A stretch of DNA of 64,000 bases, from NCBI GenBank assembly GCA_934746645.1, contig CAKVFE010000002.1, positions 1-64,000 on the forward strand. The letters run 5' to 3'. Positions 7,457 to 15,878 of this stretch are shown here, piece by piece (positions within the stretch are counted from its first letter, which is position 1; each line of letters opens with the position of its first letter). This DNA comes from an uncultured Clostridia bacterium. Lineage in GTDB: Bacteria > Bacillota > Clostridia > Christensenellales > UBA1242. Under the pieces are notes generated by a model. That model made no database searches and was not told the DNA's origin. It was given only the letters and a program-made list of their open reading frames with translations. The position numbers and the translations under genes are program-made.

Positions 7457-8857
7457 TTACATTGATTTACCGTTGTTTTCTTTATTTCTTTGGTATTCTT
7501 CTATTACTTCAGTCAAATTGTGTTCTTTAACATAATCAAAGTCAACAATTTTACCTTTCATTTTTTCAGCTTGTACAACTGGTATTGCATCTTTTGGTGC
7601 TTCATATACAGGGTATGATTGAGTACCAATTGTTTTTGGATCGATGATTGTCGCCAACTTGTTTACTCTAAATGTACGATAGTCGTCCATTTGTCTGCAA
7701 AAATCTGGATTAATTGTTTGATTGGTGATATTAAATGCTTTGCTATAATATTTTTCCAATCTATCTGTAGTAACCAATCCATCGTGTTCTAAAGATGCTT
7801 CAACATACATTTTGTTTAGTTTGGTATATAAGTCAAGCGAATCAACATAATTGGATTGATGTTTGATTACGCCAGAGAAATTGTCAATAAAGAAATCTGC
7901 AACATCAATTTCTTTTGCGTTCATGTGTAAGAAACTTGATGGGTTGCTTCTATATATAGTAGCTTTGGTCATATATGACAATGCATATAATAATTCCATA
8001 ACAGGTTCTTTGATATGAATATGATTTTCTGCACTGATTTTTACATATTTTTTGCCAGGAACAACATTGTGATGATGTTCTTCAAATTTACGCATTAAGT
8101 AATCTGGCATATTATATTCGACTTTATGTAGTCCTAGGTGGTTTGGCATATCTGGACTTAAATGTCCTACAGTATCAACTCTTGCTAATTGAGCTATTCC
8201 TTGAGCTTCTGCACCATATACTAATGATAGGGTACATACAGAAGAAGGGGAGTTTTCATAAAATTTTTCGTCACTTACCAAAATATAAGTTTTGCCATTG
8301 TCTTTCAATTTGCTTTCTAGTATTCTTCTTCTAACAAAACAAGTTCTGTCGTGGTCGCCTAGACCATTAAAACACATTTCGCCGACAATACGCTTTTCAG
8401 ATTTCAACAACTTTTGTGGTAAGTCTTTTATAAAGAAAGGTAAGTCTTCGGTGACATCAAATTGGTTGGACATATCATCTAGCAATGTCTTTACAATTTC
8501 TGGTTTGATGTTACCATTACGAGTCAATTTGTCGCTTGGAGCTTCTGGACCAGTATGTAATGTAAGACTTGCATCTCTATCTTTATACTTTTCCTTTAAC
8601 AACAATTTCCAATTTTCGGTAGAAAAAGTTTCTGCGACATCTCTATACTTTTTCAAAGTTTGATAAAAATTGACTGCGTCCAATCTACCACTATTAAGAT
8701 ATTTTGTTATCTCATTTGCAGTTTTAAAATACAAATTAAAGTTGGCAGATTTTCTGACAATGTTAGGGTTGTCTATTAATCCATAATGCTCTAATATTGT
8801 AGGGGTATGTTTAGATTTAAGCATCTTTTTGGTTGTGTTAAATTGATTGTTTGCCAT
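7457..8857 (-). CDS. Hypothetical protein, 466 residues
   Basis: I do not recognise this family. The frame is well supported: AGAGGTG sits 6 bases before the ATG, codon use matches the neighbours, and it ends at a bidirectional terminator. The protein is soluble, with no signal peptide or membrane span. It is rich in His and Asp in the middle (GLGDHDRTCFVRRRI near residue 165; RKFEEHHHNVVPGKK; SAENHIHIKEP), which could be metal or nucleotide ligands, but no known catalytic motif is complete. It is transcribed alone, convergent with glmM and divergent from ung. No function is proposed. Confidence 0.6.
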   Translation of the reverse strand: MANNQFNTTKKMLKSKHTPTILEHYGLIDNPNIVRKSANFNLYFKTANEITKYLNSGRLDAVNFYQTLKKYRDVAETFSTENWKLLLKEKYKDRDASLTLHTGPEAPSDKLTRNGNIKPEIVKTLLDDMSNQFDVTEDLPFFIKDLPQKLLKSEKRIVGEMCFNGLGDHDRTCFVRRRILESKLKDNGKTYILVSDEKFYENSPSSVCTLSLVYGAEAQGIAQLARVDTVGHLSPDMPNHLGLHKVEYNMPDYLMRKFEEHHHNVVPGKKYVKISAENHIHIKEPVMELLYALSYMTKATIYRSNPSSFLHMNAKEIDVADFFIDNFSGVIKHQSNYVDSLDLYTKLNKMYVEASLEHDGLVTTDRLEKYYSKAFNITNQTINPDFCRQMDDYRTFRVNKLATIIDPKTIGTQSYPVYEAPKDAIPVVQAEKMKGKIVDFDYVKEHNLTEVIEEYQRNKENNGKSM

Positions 8858-9008
8858 ACTACACCTCTTTATTTATAACTATTGTATCATAAAACATTGA
8901 GTATTTCAATATCTCTTTTTAATATATATTAAATTGTTTTATTTTACTATATCGGATATATTTAATAATAAATAGTTGTTTGCTATATTTTAAATATTAT
9001 CAAATTGA

Positions 9009-9037
9009 TTTAGACTTTATAAAATTTGTGCTAAAAT
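9009..9037 (+). promoter_or_regulatory. Promoter of ung (extended -10)
   Basis: TGTGCTAAAAT at 9027-9037 gives a TG-C-TAAAAT extended -10; a weak TTAGAC-like -35 lies 16 bases upstream. Confidence 0.55.
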
Positions 9038-9066
9038 AGTTGTATTATTATAAAAGGAAATCATTT

Positions 9067-9759
9067 ATGTTTGTTATATCTAAGAGTTGGTACAATTTGT
9101 TAAAACCAGAATTAGAAAGTGAAAAGTTTAAAAAATTTAGTGAGTGGCTTAATGGTCAATATAATACAAAGACCATTTATCCAAAACCTGAAAATGTTTT
9201 TAACGCAATCAATAGAGTAAAGTATGATGATGTTAAAGTTGTAATTATTGGACAAGACCCATATCATCAACCTAATCAAGCACACGGACTTTCATTCTCT
9301 GTTGAAGGTGATGTAGCTATTCCACCAAGTCTAATTAATATTTATAAAGAACTTAAATCCGAACTTAATTGCTATATACCAGACAATGGCAATTTGACTA
9401 AATGGGCTAATCAAGGTGTGCTTATGCTTAACAGCGTATTAACTGTTGAATACAATCACCCTAATAGCCATAAAGGGCTAGGTTGGGAACAAATAACAGG
9501 TGCTATTATTGATTTACTTAATAAAAGAGAAGACCCCGTAATATTTTTGTTGTGGGGAGCCAATGCAAAAGCTCTTGGTAAAAATATAGACACAACCAAA
9601 CACTATGTTTTAACAGCGTCACACCCAAGTCCAATGAGTGCCAATCAGGGCGGGTGGTTTGGTAATGGCTGTTTTAAAAAGACCAACGAAATACTTGTTA
9701 GCCTTAACAAAACTCCTATTGACTGGCAGATAGAAAACCGTAATCCAAAATTGTGTTAA
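9067..9759 (+). CDS. ung: Uracil-DNA glycosylase (family 1)
   Basis: A 230-residue UNG that excises uracil from DNA for base-excision repair. It carries the water-activating loop VIIGQDPYHQPNQAHGLSFSV (shown here in part; the catalytic Asp is in GQDPYH), the uracil-specificity strand VLMLNSVLTVE, FLLWGANAK, and the DNA-intercalation loop HPSPMSA. The open frame extends to 9040, but AAAGGAAAT fits the ATG at 9067 and the protein then begins with FVISKSW as relatives do. It appears monocistronic, followed 64 bases later by the next gene with its own promoter. Confidence 0.95.
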   Translation: MFVISKSWYNLLKPELESEKFKKFSEWLNGQYNTKTIYPKPENVFNAINRVKYDDVKVVIIGQDPYHQPNQAHGLSFSVEGDVAIPPSLINIYKELKSELNCYIPDNGNLTKWANQGVLMLNSVLTVEYNHPNSHKGLGWEQITGAIIDLLNKREDPVIFLLWGANAKALGKNIDTTKHYVLTASHPSPMSANQGGWFGNGCFKKTNEILVSLNKTPIDWQIENRNPKLC

Positions 9760-9768
9760 CAATCGGTA

Positions 9769-9797
9769 TTTACAAATTGGTATTGTTATGCTAAAAT
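9769..9797 (+). promoter_or_regulatory. Promoter of the 9824 gene (extended -10)
   Basis: TTTACA (9769-9774), 17-bp spacer, TAAAAT (9792-9797) with upstream TGC. Confidence 0.65.
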
Positions 9798-9823
9798 AGT
9801 TATGTTGTAAAAAGGAGTAAATT

Positions 9824-10414
9824 ATGAGTTTACTATTAGATACCCAAGTTAAAGATATACTTATTCCATTAATAATTGTAGCAACAATTTTTGTGGTAGC
9901 ATTTCTTATTGTTTTTGGACTTAAAAAAGTCTATGGTAAGGATAGAGGTATGGTTACTAAATCCGAACCAAAAATCGTTAATGTTGAATTGAAAAAACCT
10001 TATATGGGCAAACTTGAATATCAATTTTTAAAAGATGTTTATAAAGTTTTACCACCAGAATTTGTTGCATTCCCATTGGTAGGAGTTGACAATTTGGTTA
10101 CACCTAAGGGTGATAAAGTTTTGTACAATACAATACTTAGTCAATATGTAGATGTTGCTATCTTTTTAAAAGCAGATATGTCACCAGTTTTGGCTATCGA
10201 CTTGTTTGAGCCAAGCCCAGTTGCTCAACAATTAAAACAATTGCATCCTAATGTTAAAAAAGCACTTTCAACAGTAGGTATTCCACTTATGACTTATCAG
10301 TTGTCAGAAGGATACAGTATAGTCGAACTTAGAGCTAAAATAATTGATGCTATGCCATCTAAAGTTGTAGCTATGCTTAAAGAAAAAGTTAAAAATGATA
10401 ATGGTGTACTTTAA
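9824..10414 (+). CDS. Membrane-anchored DUF2726-like protein
   Basis: A 196-residue protein with one N-terminal transmembrane helix (about 10-32), then a soluble domain. The domain order KLEYQFLKDVYKVLP, a hydrophobic strand, NTILSQYVDVAIFLKADMSPVLAIDLFE, and KALSTVGIPLMTY resembles DUF2726, a restriction-endonuclease-like fold. In that family the Dxx...(E/D)xD strand (typically IELDG) supplies catalytic acids; here it reads AIDLFEPSP, so catalysis is uncertain. AAAGGAG precedes the ATG and the gene has its own promoter and terminator. The DUF2726 link is from the secondary-structure-like pattern, moderate confidence. Confidence 0.55.
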   Translation: MSLLLDTQVKDILIPLIIVATIFVVAFLIVFGLKKVYGKDRGMVTKSEPKIVNVELKKPYMGKLEYQFLKDVYKVLPPEFVAFPLVGVDNLVTPKGDKVLYNTILSQYVDVAIFLKADMSPVLAIDLFEPSPVAQQLKQLHPNVKKALSTVGIPLMTYQLSEGYSIVELRAKIIDAMPSKVVAMLKEKVKNDNGVL

Positions 10415-10432
10415 TAGTACATCATTTTTTAT
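10401..10432 (+). terminator. Intrinsic terminator overlapping a stop codon
   Basis: ATGGTGTAC/GTACATCAT stem (one G-U) with loop TTTAATA and T6; the 5' arm lies inside the end of the upstream gene. Confidence 0.75.
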
Positions 10433-10537
10433 TTGGTTATTAATAATATGTTTTTTTAAACATTATGCCTAAGATTTTGAGTTATAATCAAGAATAATTT
10501 ATCGACATCATTTGCACATAATTAATTGTTTAAAATC

Positions 10538-10566
10538 TTGCAAATACATAACTATTGTGCTATAAT
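10538..10566 (+). promoter_or_regulatory. Promoter of the SRP RNA
   Basis: TTGCAA (10538-10543), exactly 17 bp, TATAAT (10561-10566); the RNA start is expected 7 bases later, where the terminal helix begins. Confidence 0.85.
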
Positions 10567-10572
10567 ACTAAT

Positions 10573-10840
10573 ACTGCACTAGGTGGAGTTGTAGCAGCAC
10601 TCCGTACCCAAATGCTATATGTGGGGCCGACAAACTATATGCGCAGATAACTGAATATAATTTATACTTAATTGGATTGTTGAGTTTAAGGTCTTATGCA
10701 ATACTTTGCTGTGAATCATGTCAGGGTAGGAATACAGCAGCATTAAATAGATTAAAGTATGTGCCATAAGGTAGCTTTAGAGGAGATTTGGTTATTTATA
10801 GGTTATATCTCAAGTGTTTGCAATTATAGCCGTGCAGTTT
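10573..10840 (+). ncRNA. ffs: Signal recognition particle RNA, large (Alu-containing) Firmicutes type
   Basis: The 5' part matches the Alu domain of Bacillus/Clostridium SRP RNA: GCACTAGGTGGAGTTGTAGC, then CTCCGTACCC and GGGGCCGA in order. The helix 8 core is readable as ATGTCAGGGTAGGAATACAGCAGC (about 10718-10741), the Ffh-binding loop. The 5' end ACTGCAC pairs with GTGCAGT at 10832-10838, closing the molecule at about 266 nt, and a T8 run terminates it. The RNA scaffolds Ffh for co-translational targeting to the membrane. No protein gene overlaps it. Confidence 0.92.
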
Positions 10841-10946
10841 TTTTTATTGTCAAAATATGGCTTTTACGCATATATTTTATTGCTTTTTATTTTGTAAATG
10901 TTGTGTATTATGCTAAACTATAAAAGTAATTAAAAAGGAATGTGCT

Positions 10947-11684
10947 ATGAGTGATAGAACCAATTCAAGAAGATTTATAAATACTTACAATCAAATAGAT
11001 TCTGCATTAAGAATACAAGGCGATATGAAACGCAGTATTAGTTATACTGAAGCAGTGAGAAAAGCTGCAAGAGTTAATTCGATTGTAGCAAAATATGAAG
11101 ACCAACTTATAGATTATGGCAGACTTAGAAATGCTATTGTTCACAACAGCAATCCAGATATGGCTATAGCAGAGCCACACGAAGAAGTTGTTGAAGAATA
11201 CGAACATATTGCAAAACTTATTTGTACTCCACCTTTAGCTATCAAAACTGTATGTAAAAAAGTTGTTAGTACTATAGAGTACAATGTGCCATTGATAGAT
11301 ATCATTGAATATGGCTATAAGAGTGGTTTTAGTAATATTCCTATTTTTAAAAATGGTATGCTGATCGGAGTAGCCAATGGACAAAAAATACTTGATGTCT
11401 TAGGTAAAAAGATATACGAAAAGCGTGACATAATGGAATATATGAAAAACACTACTATAGAAGAAGTTTTAAGAGAGTTCTCTAACGAAAATTATTATAC
11501 TATAGCAAGTGAAAATATTACATTGGATAAAGTGCTTAACTTGTTTACTGAAAACAGAAAATTGTTGGTTGTACTTATCACAAAAACTGGTACATTGTTA
11601 GAGCCACCTGTTGGTATTATTACTATATCAGATATTATGGATATCAATAAGATATTGGACAACTACAACAGCGACAATCAATAA
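10947..11684 (+). CDS. HEPN-like domain fused to a CBS pair
   Basis: A 245-residue cytoplasmic protein. The N-terminal third is helical and contains RLRNAIVH, i.e. Arg61-Asn62-x3-His66, the Rx4H motif of HEPN ribonuclease/nucleotide-binding domains. The rest (from ~90) looks like two CBS motifs: LIDIIEYGYKSGFSNIPIFKNGMLIGV, then TLDKVLNLFTENRKLLVVLITKTG followed by PVGIITISDIMDI. CBS pairs usually bind adenosine nucleotides and regulate the attached domain, so a nucleotide-gated HEPN activity can be imagined but is not shown. AAAAGGAATG precedes the ATG; -10 is TAAACT at 10914. It is monocistronic with its own terminator. The HEPN call rests on one motif and helical context. Confidence 0.6.
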   Translation: MSDRTNSRRFINTYNQIDSALRIQGDMKRSISYTEAVRKAARVNSIVAKYEDQLIDYGRLRNAIVHNSNPDMAIAEPHEEVVEEYEHIAKLICTPPLAIKTVCKKVVSTIEYNVPLIDIIEYGYKSGFSNIPIFKNGMLIGVANGQKILDVLGKKIYEKRDIMEYMKNTTIEEVLREFSNENYYTIASENITLDKVLNLFTENRKLLVVLITKTGTLLEPPVGIITISDIMDINKILDNYNSDNQ

Positions 11685-11694
11685 TTGTATTATA

Positions 11695-11724
11695 AAGAAG
11701 ATATCGTTTATCTTCTTTTTTTTT
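11695..11724 (+). terminator. Intrinsic terminator
   Basis: AGAAGATA/TATCTTCT (11696-11716) followed by T9. Confidence 0.85.
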
Positions 11725-11772
11725 GTATTTTCAAAATAAATAGTGTATTTAGTGTTATTAACTCAATCTTTT

Positions 11773-11801
11773 TTGACAAAAATTGAAAATAAATATACAA
11801 T
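11773..11801 (+). promoter_or_regulatory. Promoter placed for a leaderless transcript
   Basis: TTGACA (11773-11778), 17 bp, TACAAT (11796-11801). The next ATG starts at 11808, 7 bases after the -10, where transcription itself should start. Confidence 0.75.
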
Positions 11802-11807
11802 AAAGAT

Positions 11808-12353
11808 ATGAATCGAAGATGGAAGCGTATTATCTTAATAAGTGTTGTTTTGCTTATACTATTAAGTATATTTGGTATTTTTTATGTCATTATAGCCAAT
11901 ACAGCCAACATCAATTCTAGGATAGATATTGTAGCCAACGATTGTTTGGGTAGTGTTACTATCAATATTAAAAATGCAGACAATGGTACACCATATTCTT
12001 ATTTTGATTTTGAATACACAACTAAAGGCGAAAAAACACATAAATTTGAAAATAAAAACTTGTTGTTTAAGTCAGATACCGAAAGTATTACTATCGAATT
12101 TGTAGTTAAAAATATGGCGTATTACAACACATATCTTCATTATGATATTACTGGACCGGGCAGAAATGGTAAGGTAGTATTTGCTATCAATGGAGAAGAG
12201 CAAGAACAAACTAATGATATTGTTTTAGCACCTTACGAAACAAAAACTATTACTTATGAAGTATCTAAAAATAGCCCAGCTTTGCCTATAAGAGCAAAGT
12301 ACAAAATGAAACTTAGTATTACAAAAACCAATCCGTTGGAACAAACAGAGTAA
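11808..12353 (+). CDS. Membrane-anchored extracytoplasmic protein, unknown function
   Basis: A 181-residue protein: basic N-terminus, one hydrophobic helix (about 8-30) acting as signal anchor, then a beta-rich domain with alternating strands (SVTINIKNADNGTPYSYFDF; ITIEFVVKNMAYYN; VLAPYETKTITYEV), like an immunoglobulin-type or camelysin-like sandwich outside the cell. There is no recognisable enzyme motif. No Shine-Dalgarno precedes the ATG; instead a perfect promoter ends 6 bases upstream, so the mRNA is probably leaderless. The gene is followed by a repeat-rich gene-free stretch. Family not recognised. Confidence 0.6.
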   Translation: MNRRWKRIILISVVLLILLSIFGIFYVIIANTANINSRIDIVANDCLGSVTINIKNADNGTPYSYFDFEYTTKGEKTHKFENKNLLFKSDTESITIEFVVKNMAYYNTYLHYDITGPGRNGKVVFAINGEEQEQTNDIVLAPYETKTITYEVSKNSPALPIRAKYKMKLSITKTNPLEQTE

Positions 12354-12399
12354 ATTTTGATTTTACCACGCTTAGCTCACACTAAACATCGTGACTAAT

Positions 12400-12593
12400 A
12401 GTTTATACTTGTCATTCTGAGTGAAGCGTTAGCGAAGTCGAACCCGCAGGGCAACAACGCAAGTTGTTGGAATCTTAGACGAGAAGTATATCTTTTTATA
12501 TTTACCTTTACCCTGTCTAGATTACGACTGCATTACATTTGTCGCTTGTTCGTTTCACTCCCAAGTTCGGCAAGCTCATAATGACAGACAGGG
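12400..12593. repeat. GTCATTCTGAG palindromic repeat, copy 1
   Basis: Begins TTGTCATTCTGAGTGAAGCG and ends with the degenerate inverse CTCATAATGACA, with internal shorter palindromes (CAACAACGCAAGTTGTTG). About 190 bp, shaped like a REP/MITE-type inverted-repeat element. No open frame inside. Confidence 0.8.
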
Positions 12594-12629
12594 AATATAT
12601 TGAACCTACTTATTCACTCACATAGGTTA

Positions 12630-12650
12630 ATACTAGTCATTCTGTGTAAA
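12630..12650. repeat. Fragment of the GTCATTCTGAG repeat
   Basis: TACTAGTCATTCTGTGTAAAA matches only the first ~15 bp of the element end; probably a decayed third copy. Confidence 0.45.
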
Positions 12651-12761
12651 ATGTTAAAATTAAATAAATAGAGAAGGTAGTAAGTTATTTAAGCTTTTAA
12701 GATTAAAATTTATGGAAGCATAACTATAAAACAGTCAGTTGTACTAGACATTAAAACACTT

Positions 12762-12952
12762 AGTCTATACTTGTCATTCTGAGCGAAGCGTTAGCGAAGT
12801 CGAACCCGTAGGGCAACAACGCAAGTCGTTGGAATCTAAAAGCGATAAATATATCTTTGATTTATTTTATCCCACCTAGATTCCAATGTCGCAACGCTCC
12901 ATTGCCTTTCACTATCGTTCAAGGTTCGATAAACTCAGAATGACAGGTGGGG
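12762..12952. repeat. GTCATTCTGAG palindromic repeat, copy 2
   Basis: Same layout as copy 1 and closely similar through its first 80 bp (GAAGCGTTAGCGAAGTCGAA shared); ends CTCAGAATGACA, a true inverse of the left end. The two copies are direct repeats ~170 bp apart, filling the gene-free stretch 12354-13222. Confidence 0.8.
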
Positions 12953-13222
12953 CTTATAGTTGTTGTAATCTAAAAATATAAAGTTGATACTATCACATAC
13001 TTTACCACGATTAGATAGACAACTTAGCATATTATGCTAGTTTCTTATTTAATCAACACTTATTTAAATATTTGAATTAAAAATATTTGGTATTTTAAAA
13101 TAATTAAAATATTGAATATTTTTTTTAATAGGTACTTTATTTTTTTATGTATTTGTGGTAAAATACTTCGTTTATAATTTATAAGTGATTAATATTTGTA
13201 TTAGTACATATTAGGAGAAAAG

Positions 13223-15055
13223 ATGAAAAATATTAGAAATGTAGCGATTATTGCCCATGTTGACCATGGTAAAACAAGCCTTGTAAACGAACTTCTTAAA
13301 CAAGGTGGTGTATTTAGAGAAAACCAACAAGTTATGGATAGAGTTATGGACAGTAACGCAATTGAGCGTGAAAGAGGAATAACTATATTTAGTAAAAATG
13401 CTGCATTAATGTACAATGGTGTAAAAATCAATGTCGTTGATACCCCAGGACACGCAGACTTTGGTGGAGAAGTAGAAAGAGTACTAAAAATGGTTGATGG
13501 TGTACTATTGGTTGTAGATAGTTTTGAAGGACCAATGCCTCAAACTAGATTCGTACTTAAAAAAGCTTTGGAACTTAACCATAAAGTTATTGTCGTAATC
13601 AACAAAATTGATAAGAAAGACCAAAGAGTTAAAGAAGTTGTTGATGAAGTACTAGAACTATTCCTAGAACTAGATGCTACAGAAGAACAACTTAATAGCC
13701 CATTTGTTTATGCTTCAGCTAGAGATGGCGTTGCTACTTTGGATTTTGACAAACCGGGTACAGATATGAAACCTTTGTTGCAAATGATTATTGACTATAT
13801 CCCAGAACCTAAGGGTGATGATAATGCTCCTTTCCAAATGTTGGTAAGTTCTAGCGAACAAAATGATTATTTGGGTAAACTTGCTATTGGTAAGATTGAG
13901 CGTGGTACAATCAAAGTTGGTCAAACTGTTGCTGTAACCAATTATCACGACAACAAGACAGATTCTACATTTAAAGTAAGCAATTTGTTCTTGTATGAAG
14001 GTCTAAAACAAGTTCCTAGTCCAGAAGCAGTTGCTGGAGATATTGTTTGTGTAGCAGGTAGCAGTGAAGTTACTATTGGCGATACAATATGTGATAAAGA
14101 CAATGTAGAAGCTATTAGTTTTGTTAAGATTAGCGAACCTAGTGTTGAGATGACCTTTAGCGTAAACAATAGCCCATTTGCTGGTAAAGAAGGTAAGTAT
14201 TGCACAAGTAGACATCTAAGAGATAGATTGATTAAAGAAAGCGTAAAAGATTTAAGCTTAAAAGTATTTGATACAGAAAGTGCTGATAGTTTTAGAGTTT
14301 TAGGTCGTGGAGAAATGCACATTTCTATCCTTATCGAAAATATGCGTAGAGATGGTTACGAATTCCAAGTAAGTATGCCTAAAGTTTTGATTAAAGAAAT
14401 TGATGGCGTTAAGTGCGAACCTATTGATAGATTGGTTATTGATGTTCCAGAAGACTGTGTTGGTAACATTATGGTTGCTATGGGCGAAAGAAAGGGTGAC
14501 CTTGTATCTTTAACTAATGTTGGTACTCGTACTAGACTAGAATTTTTAATTCCTTCAAGAGGATTGTTTGGATATAAGAGCCAATTTTTGACAGATACTC
14601 GTGGCGAAGGTGTTATGAGTGCTATATTTGAAGAATATGCTCCATATAAGGGTCATATTGCTAGAAGAAATTGTGGTGCATTGGTTGCTTACGAAACAGG
14701 CGAAGCTGTTCAATATGGACTATTCAATACACAAGAGCGTGGTAGATTGCTTATCACCCCAGGAACAAAAGTATATCAAGGTATGGTTGTTGGTATGAAT
14801 CCAAAGGGCGATGATATCGTTGTTAATGTATGTAAGAAAAAAGCATTGTCCAATATGCGTAGTTGTGCAAGTGATGATGCATTGAGATTGGAACCTGTTA
14901 GACCACTAACACTTGAAGAAAGTCTAGAATTTTTAAATGATGACGAACTACTAGAAGTTACTCCACAAAATTTAAGAATCCGTAAAATAATACTAGACCA
15001 TACACAAAGAGGTCGTGCAGACTTTAGAAGAAAAAATAATATTGATTGTGATTAA
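13223..15055 (+). CDS. typA: Ribosome-associated GTPase TypA/BipA
   Basis: A 610-residue translational GTPase of the EF-G/LepA group that binds 70S ribosomes and helps 50S assembly, notably in cold or stress. G1 is AHVDHGKTSL, the switch II motif is DTPGHADFGGEVERVL, G4 is NKID, and the G5-like block is PFVYASARDG. EF-G-like domains III and V follow, and the BipA-specific C-terminus contains GLFGYKSQFLTDTRGEG, RGRLLITPGTKVYQGM and the final RRKNN-type basic tail. Full family length. TAGGAG lies 8 bases before the ATG; terminator after. Monocistronic. Confidence 0.95.
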   Translation: MKNIRNVAIIAHVDHGKTSLVNELLKQGGVFRENQQVMDRVMDSNAIERERGITIFSKNAALMYNGVKINVVDTPGHADFGGEVERVLKMVDGVLLVVDSFEGPMPQTRFVLKKALELNHKVIVVINKIDKKDQRVKEVVDEVLELFLELDATEEQLNSPFVYASARDGVATLDFDKPGTDMKPLLQMIIDYIPEPKGDDNAPFQMLVSSSEQNDYLGKLAIGKIERGTIKVGQTVAVTNYHDNKTDSTFKVSNLFLYEGLKQVPSPEAVAGDIVCVAGSSEVTIGDTICDKDNVEAISFVKISEPSVEMTFSVNNSPFAGKEGKYCTSRHLRDRLIKESVKDLSLKVFDTESADSFRVLGRGEMHISILIENMRRDGYEFQVSMPKVLIKEIDGVKCEPIDRLVIDVPEDCVGNIMVAMGERKGDLVSLTNVGTRTRLEFLIPSRGLFGYKSQFLTDTRGEGVMSAIFEEYAPYKGHIARRNCGALVAYETGEAVQYGLFNTQERGRLLITPGTKVYQGMVVGMNPKGDDIVVNVCKKKALSNMRSCASDDALRLEPVRPLTLEESLEFLNDDELLEVTPQNLRIRKIILDHTQRGRADFRRKNNIDCD

Positions 15056-15072
15056 TAATATTTTATATAAAA

Positions 15073-15106
15073 TAAAAATCCTTAGTAAATGCTAAGGATT
15101 TTTTTT
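15073..15106 (+). terminator. Terminator of typA
   Basis: ATCCTTAG/CTAAGGAT with loop TAAATG and T8. Confidence 0.9.
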
Positions 15107-15179
15107 GTTTTCTATTTAAACAATTTTTAATTTTTATAAAAATATAGTAAAATAAATTAAAATTAGGAGTTTGTGGTTA

Positions 15180-15776
15180 ATGATATTATTAAATGCGATT
15201 TTTAAGTATATGGAGCCAATACAATTAGAACTTTTAGAAACGACAGATAAAAAAAGAGAAAAAGAATTAGAAAAACAATTAAAGCCATTACGCAAAGAGT
15301 TTAAGAAAGTAAGTCAAAAAGATGATTACGATTGGGAAAATTCAGGTTTGCATTATGATGAAGAAGATGATGATATAGAGGATAGAAAAAAAATAAATCC
15401 AAAAAAGATAATCTCAGACGAAGAGTATGCCCAATTGATTGATAAATGGAGTAAGATTGTTGGAGAACAATTGTATACACCTGATCAGCAAAACTATATT
15501 GATACTAAAGAAGTATTGATGGAGTCAATAAAAGATATAATGACACCAGAAGAAATTAAAGAAGAATTAAGAAAATTTGATTACGATTGGGAACATAGAA
15601 AAGAAGAAGTAGAAGACAGAAAGAGAAGAAGACAAGAACATATACAATATGTAAATATGATAAATAGTATGACACCAGAAGAGTTGAAGAGATTTAGAAG
15701 TTTAAGAGATGAAGACCCAGAAAGAGATAAGCTATATAAATCAGTAAGTGAAGTAAAAACTAAAGACGAGGAGTAA
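15180..15776 (+). CDS. Charged coiled-coil-like protein, tandem copy 1
   Basis: About 198 residues, unknown family, very rich in Glu/Lys/Asp/Arg and predicted almost wholly helical. An internal sequence motif recurs: DYDWE...EDRKK near residue 55 and DYDWEHRKEEVEDRKRRR near 145, and MTPEEIKEELRKF is echoed by MTPEELKRFRSL. The last 252 nt are 250/252 identical to the end of the next gene. The frame is open from a TTG at 15171, but AGGAG at 15165 fits the ATG at 15180. It has its own promoter-like AT element and its own terminator (15780-15803). Confidence 0.6.
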   Translation: MILLNAIFKYMEPIQLELLETTDKKREKELEKQLKPLRKEFKKVSQKDDYDWENSGLHYDEEDDDIEDRKKINPKKIISDEEYAQLIDKWSKIVGEQLYTPDQQNYIDTKEVLMESIKDIMTPEEIKEELRKFDYDWEHRKEEVEDRKRRRQEHIQYVNMINSMTPEELKRFRSLRDEDPERDKLYKSVSEVKTKDEE

Positions 15777-15779
15777 AAG

Positions 15780-15803
15780 ATATGGCTATGCCATATTTTT
15801 TTA
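15780..15803 (+). terminator. Short terminator between the tandem copies
   Basis: ATATGGC/GCCATAT with a 3-base loop and T7. Confidence 0.75.
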
Positions 15804-15878
15804 TAAAAATATATACATTTACAAAAGCATAAAAATGTAGTAGAATATAAGTAGATTAAAATTAGGAGTTTGTGGTTA

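Noticed and set aside
7347..7535. 62-residue plus-strand frame
   Set aside because: It runs through the bidirectional terminator at 7412-7452 and into the antisense of the 466-residue gene; no ribosome site.
10573..10840. tmRNA or RNase P RNA
   Set aside because: The Alu-type 5' domain and the SRP helix 8 core fit SRP RNA only.
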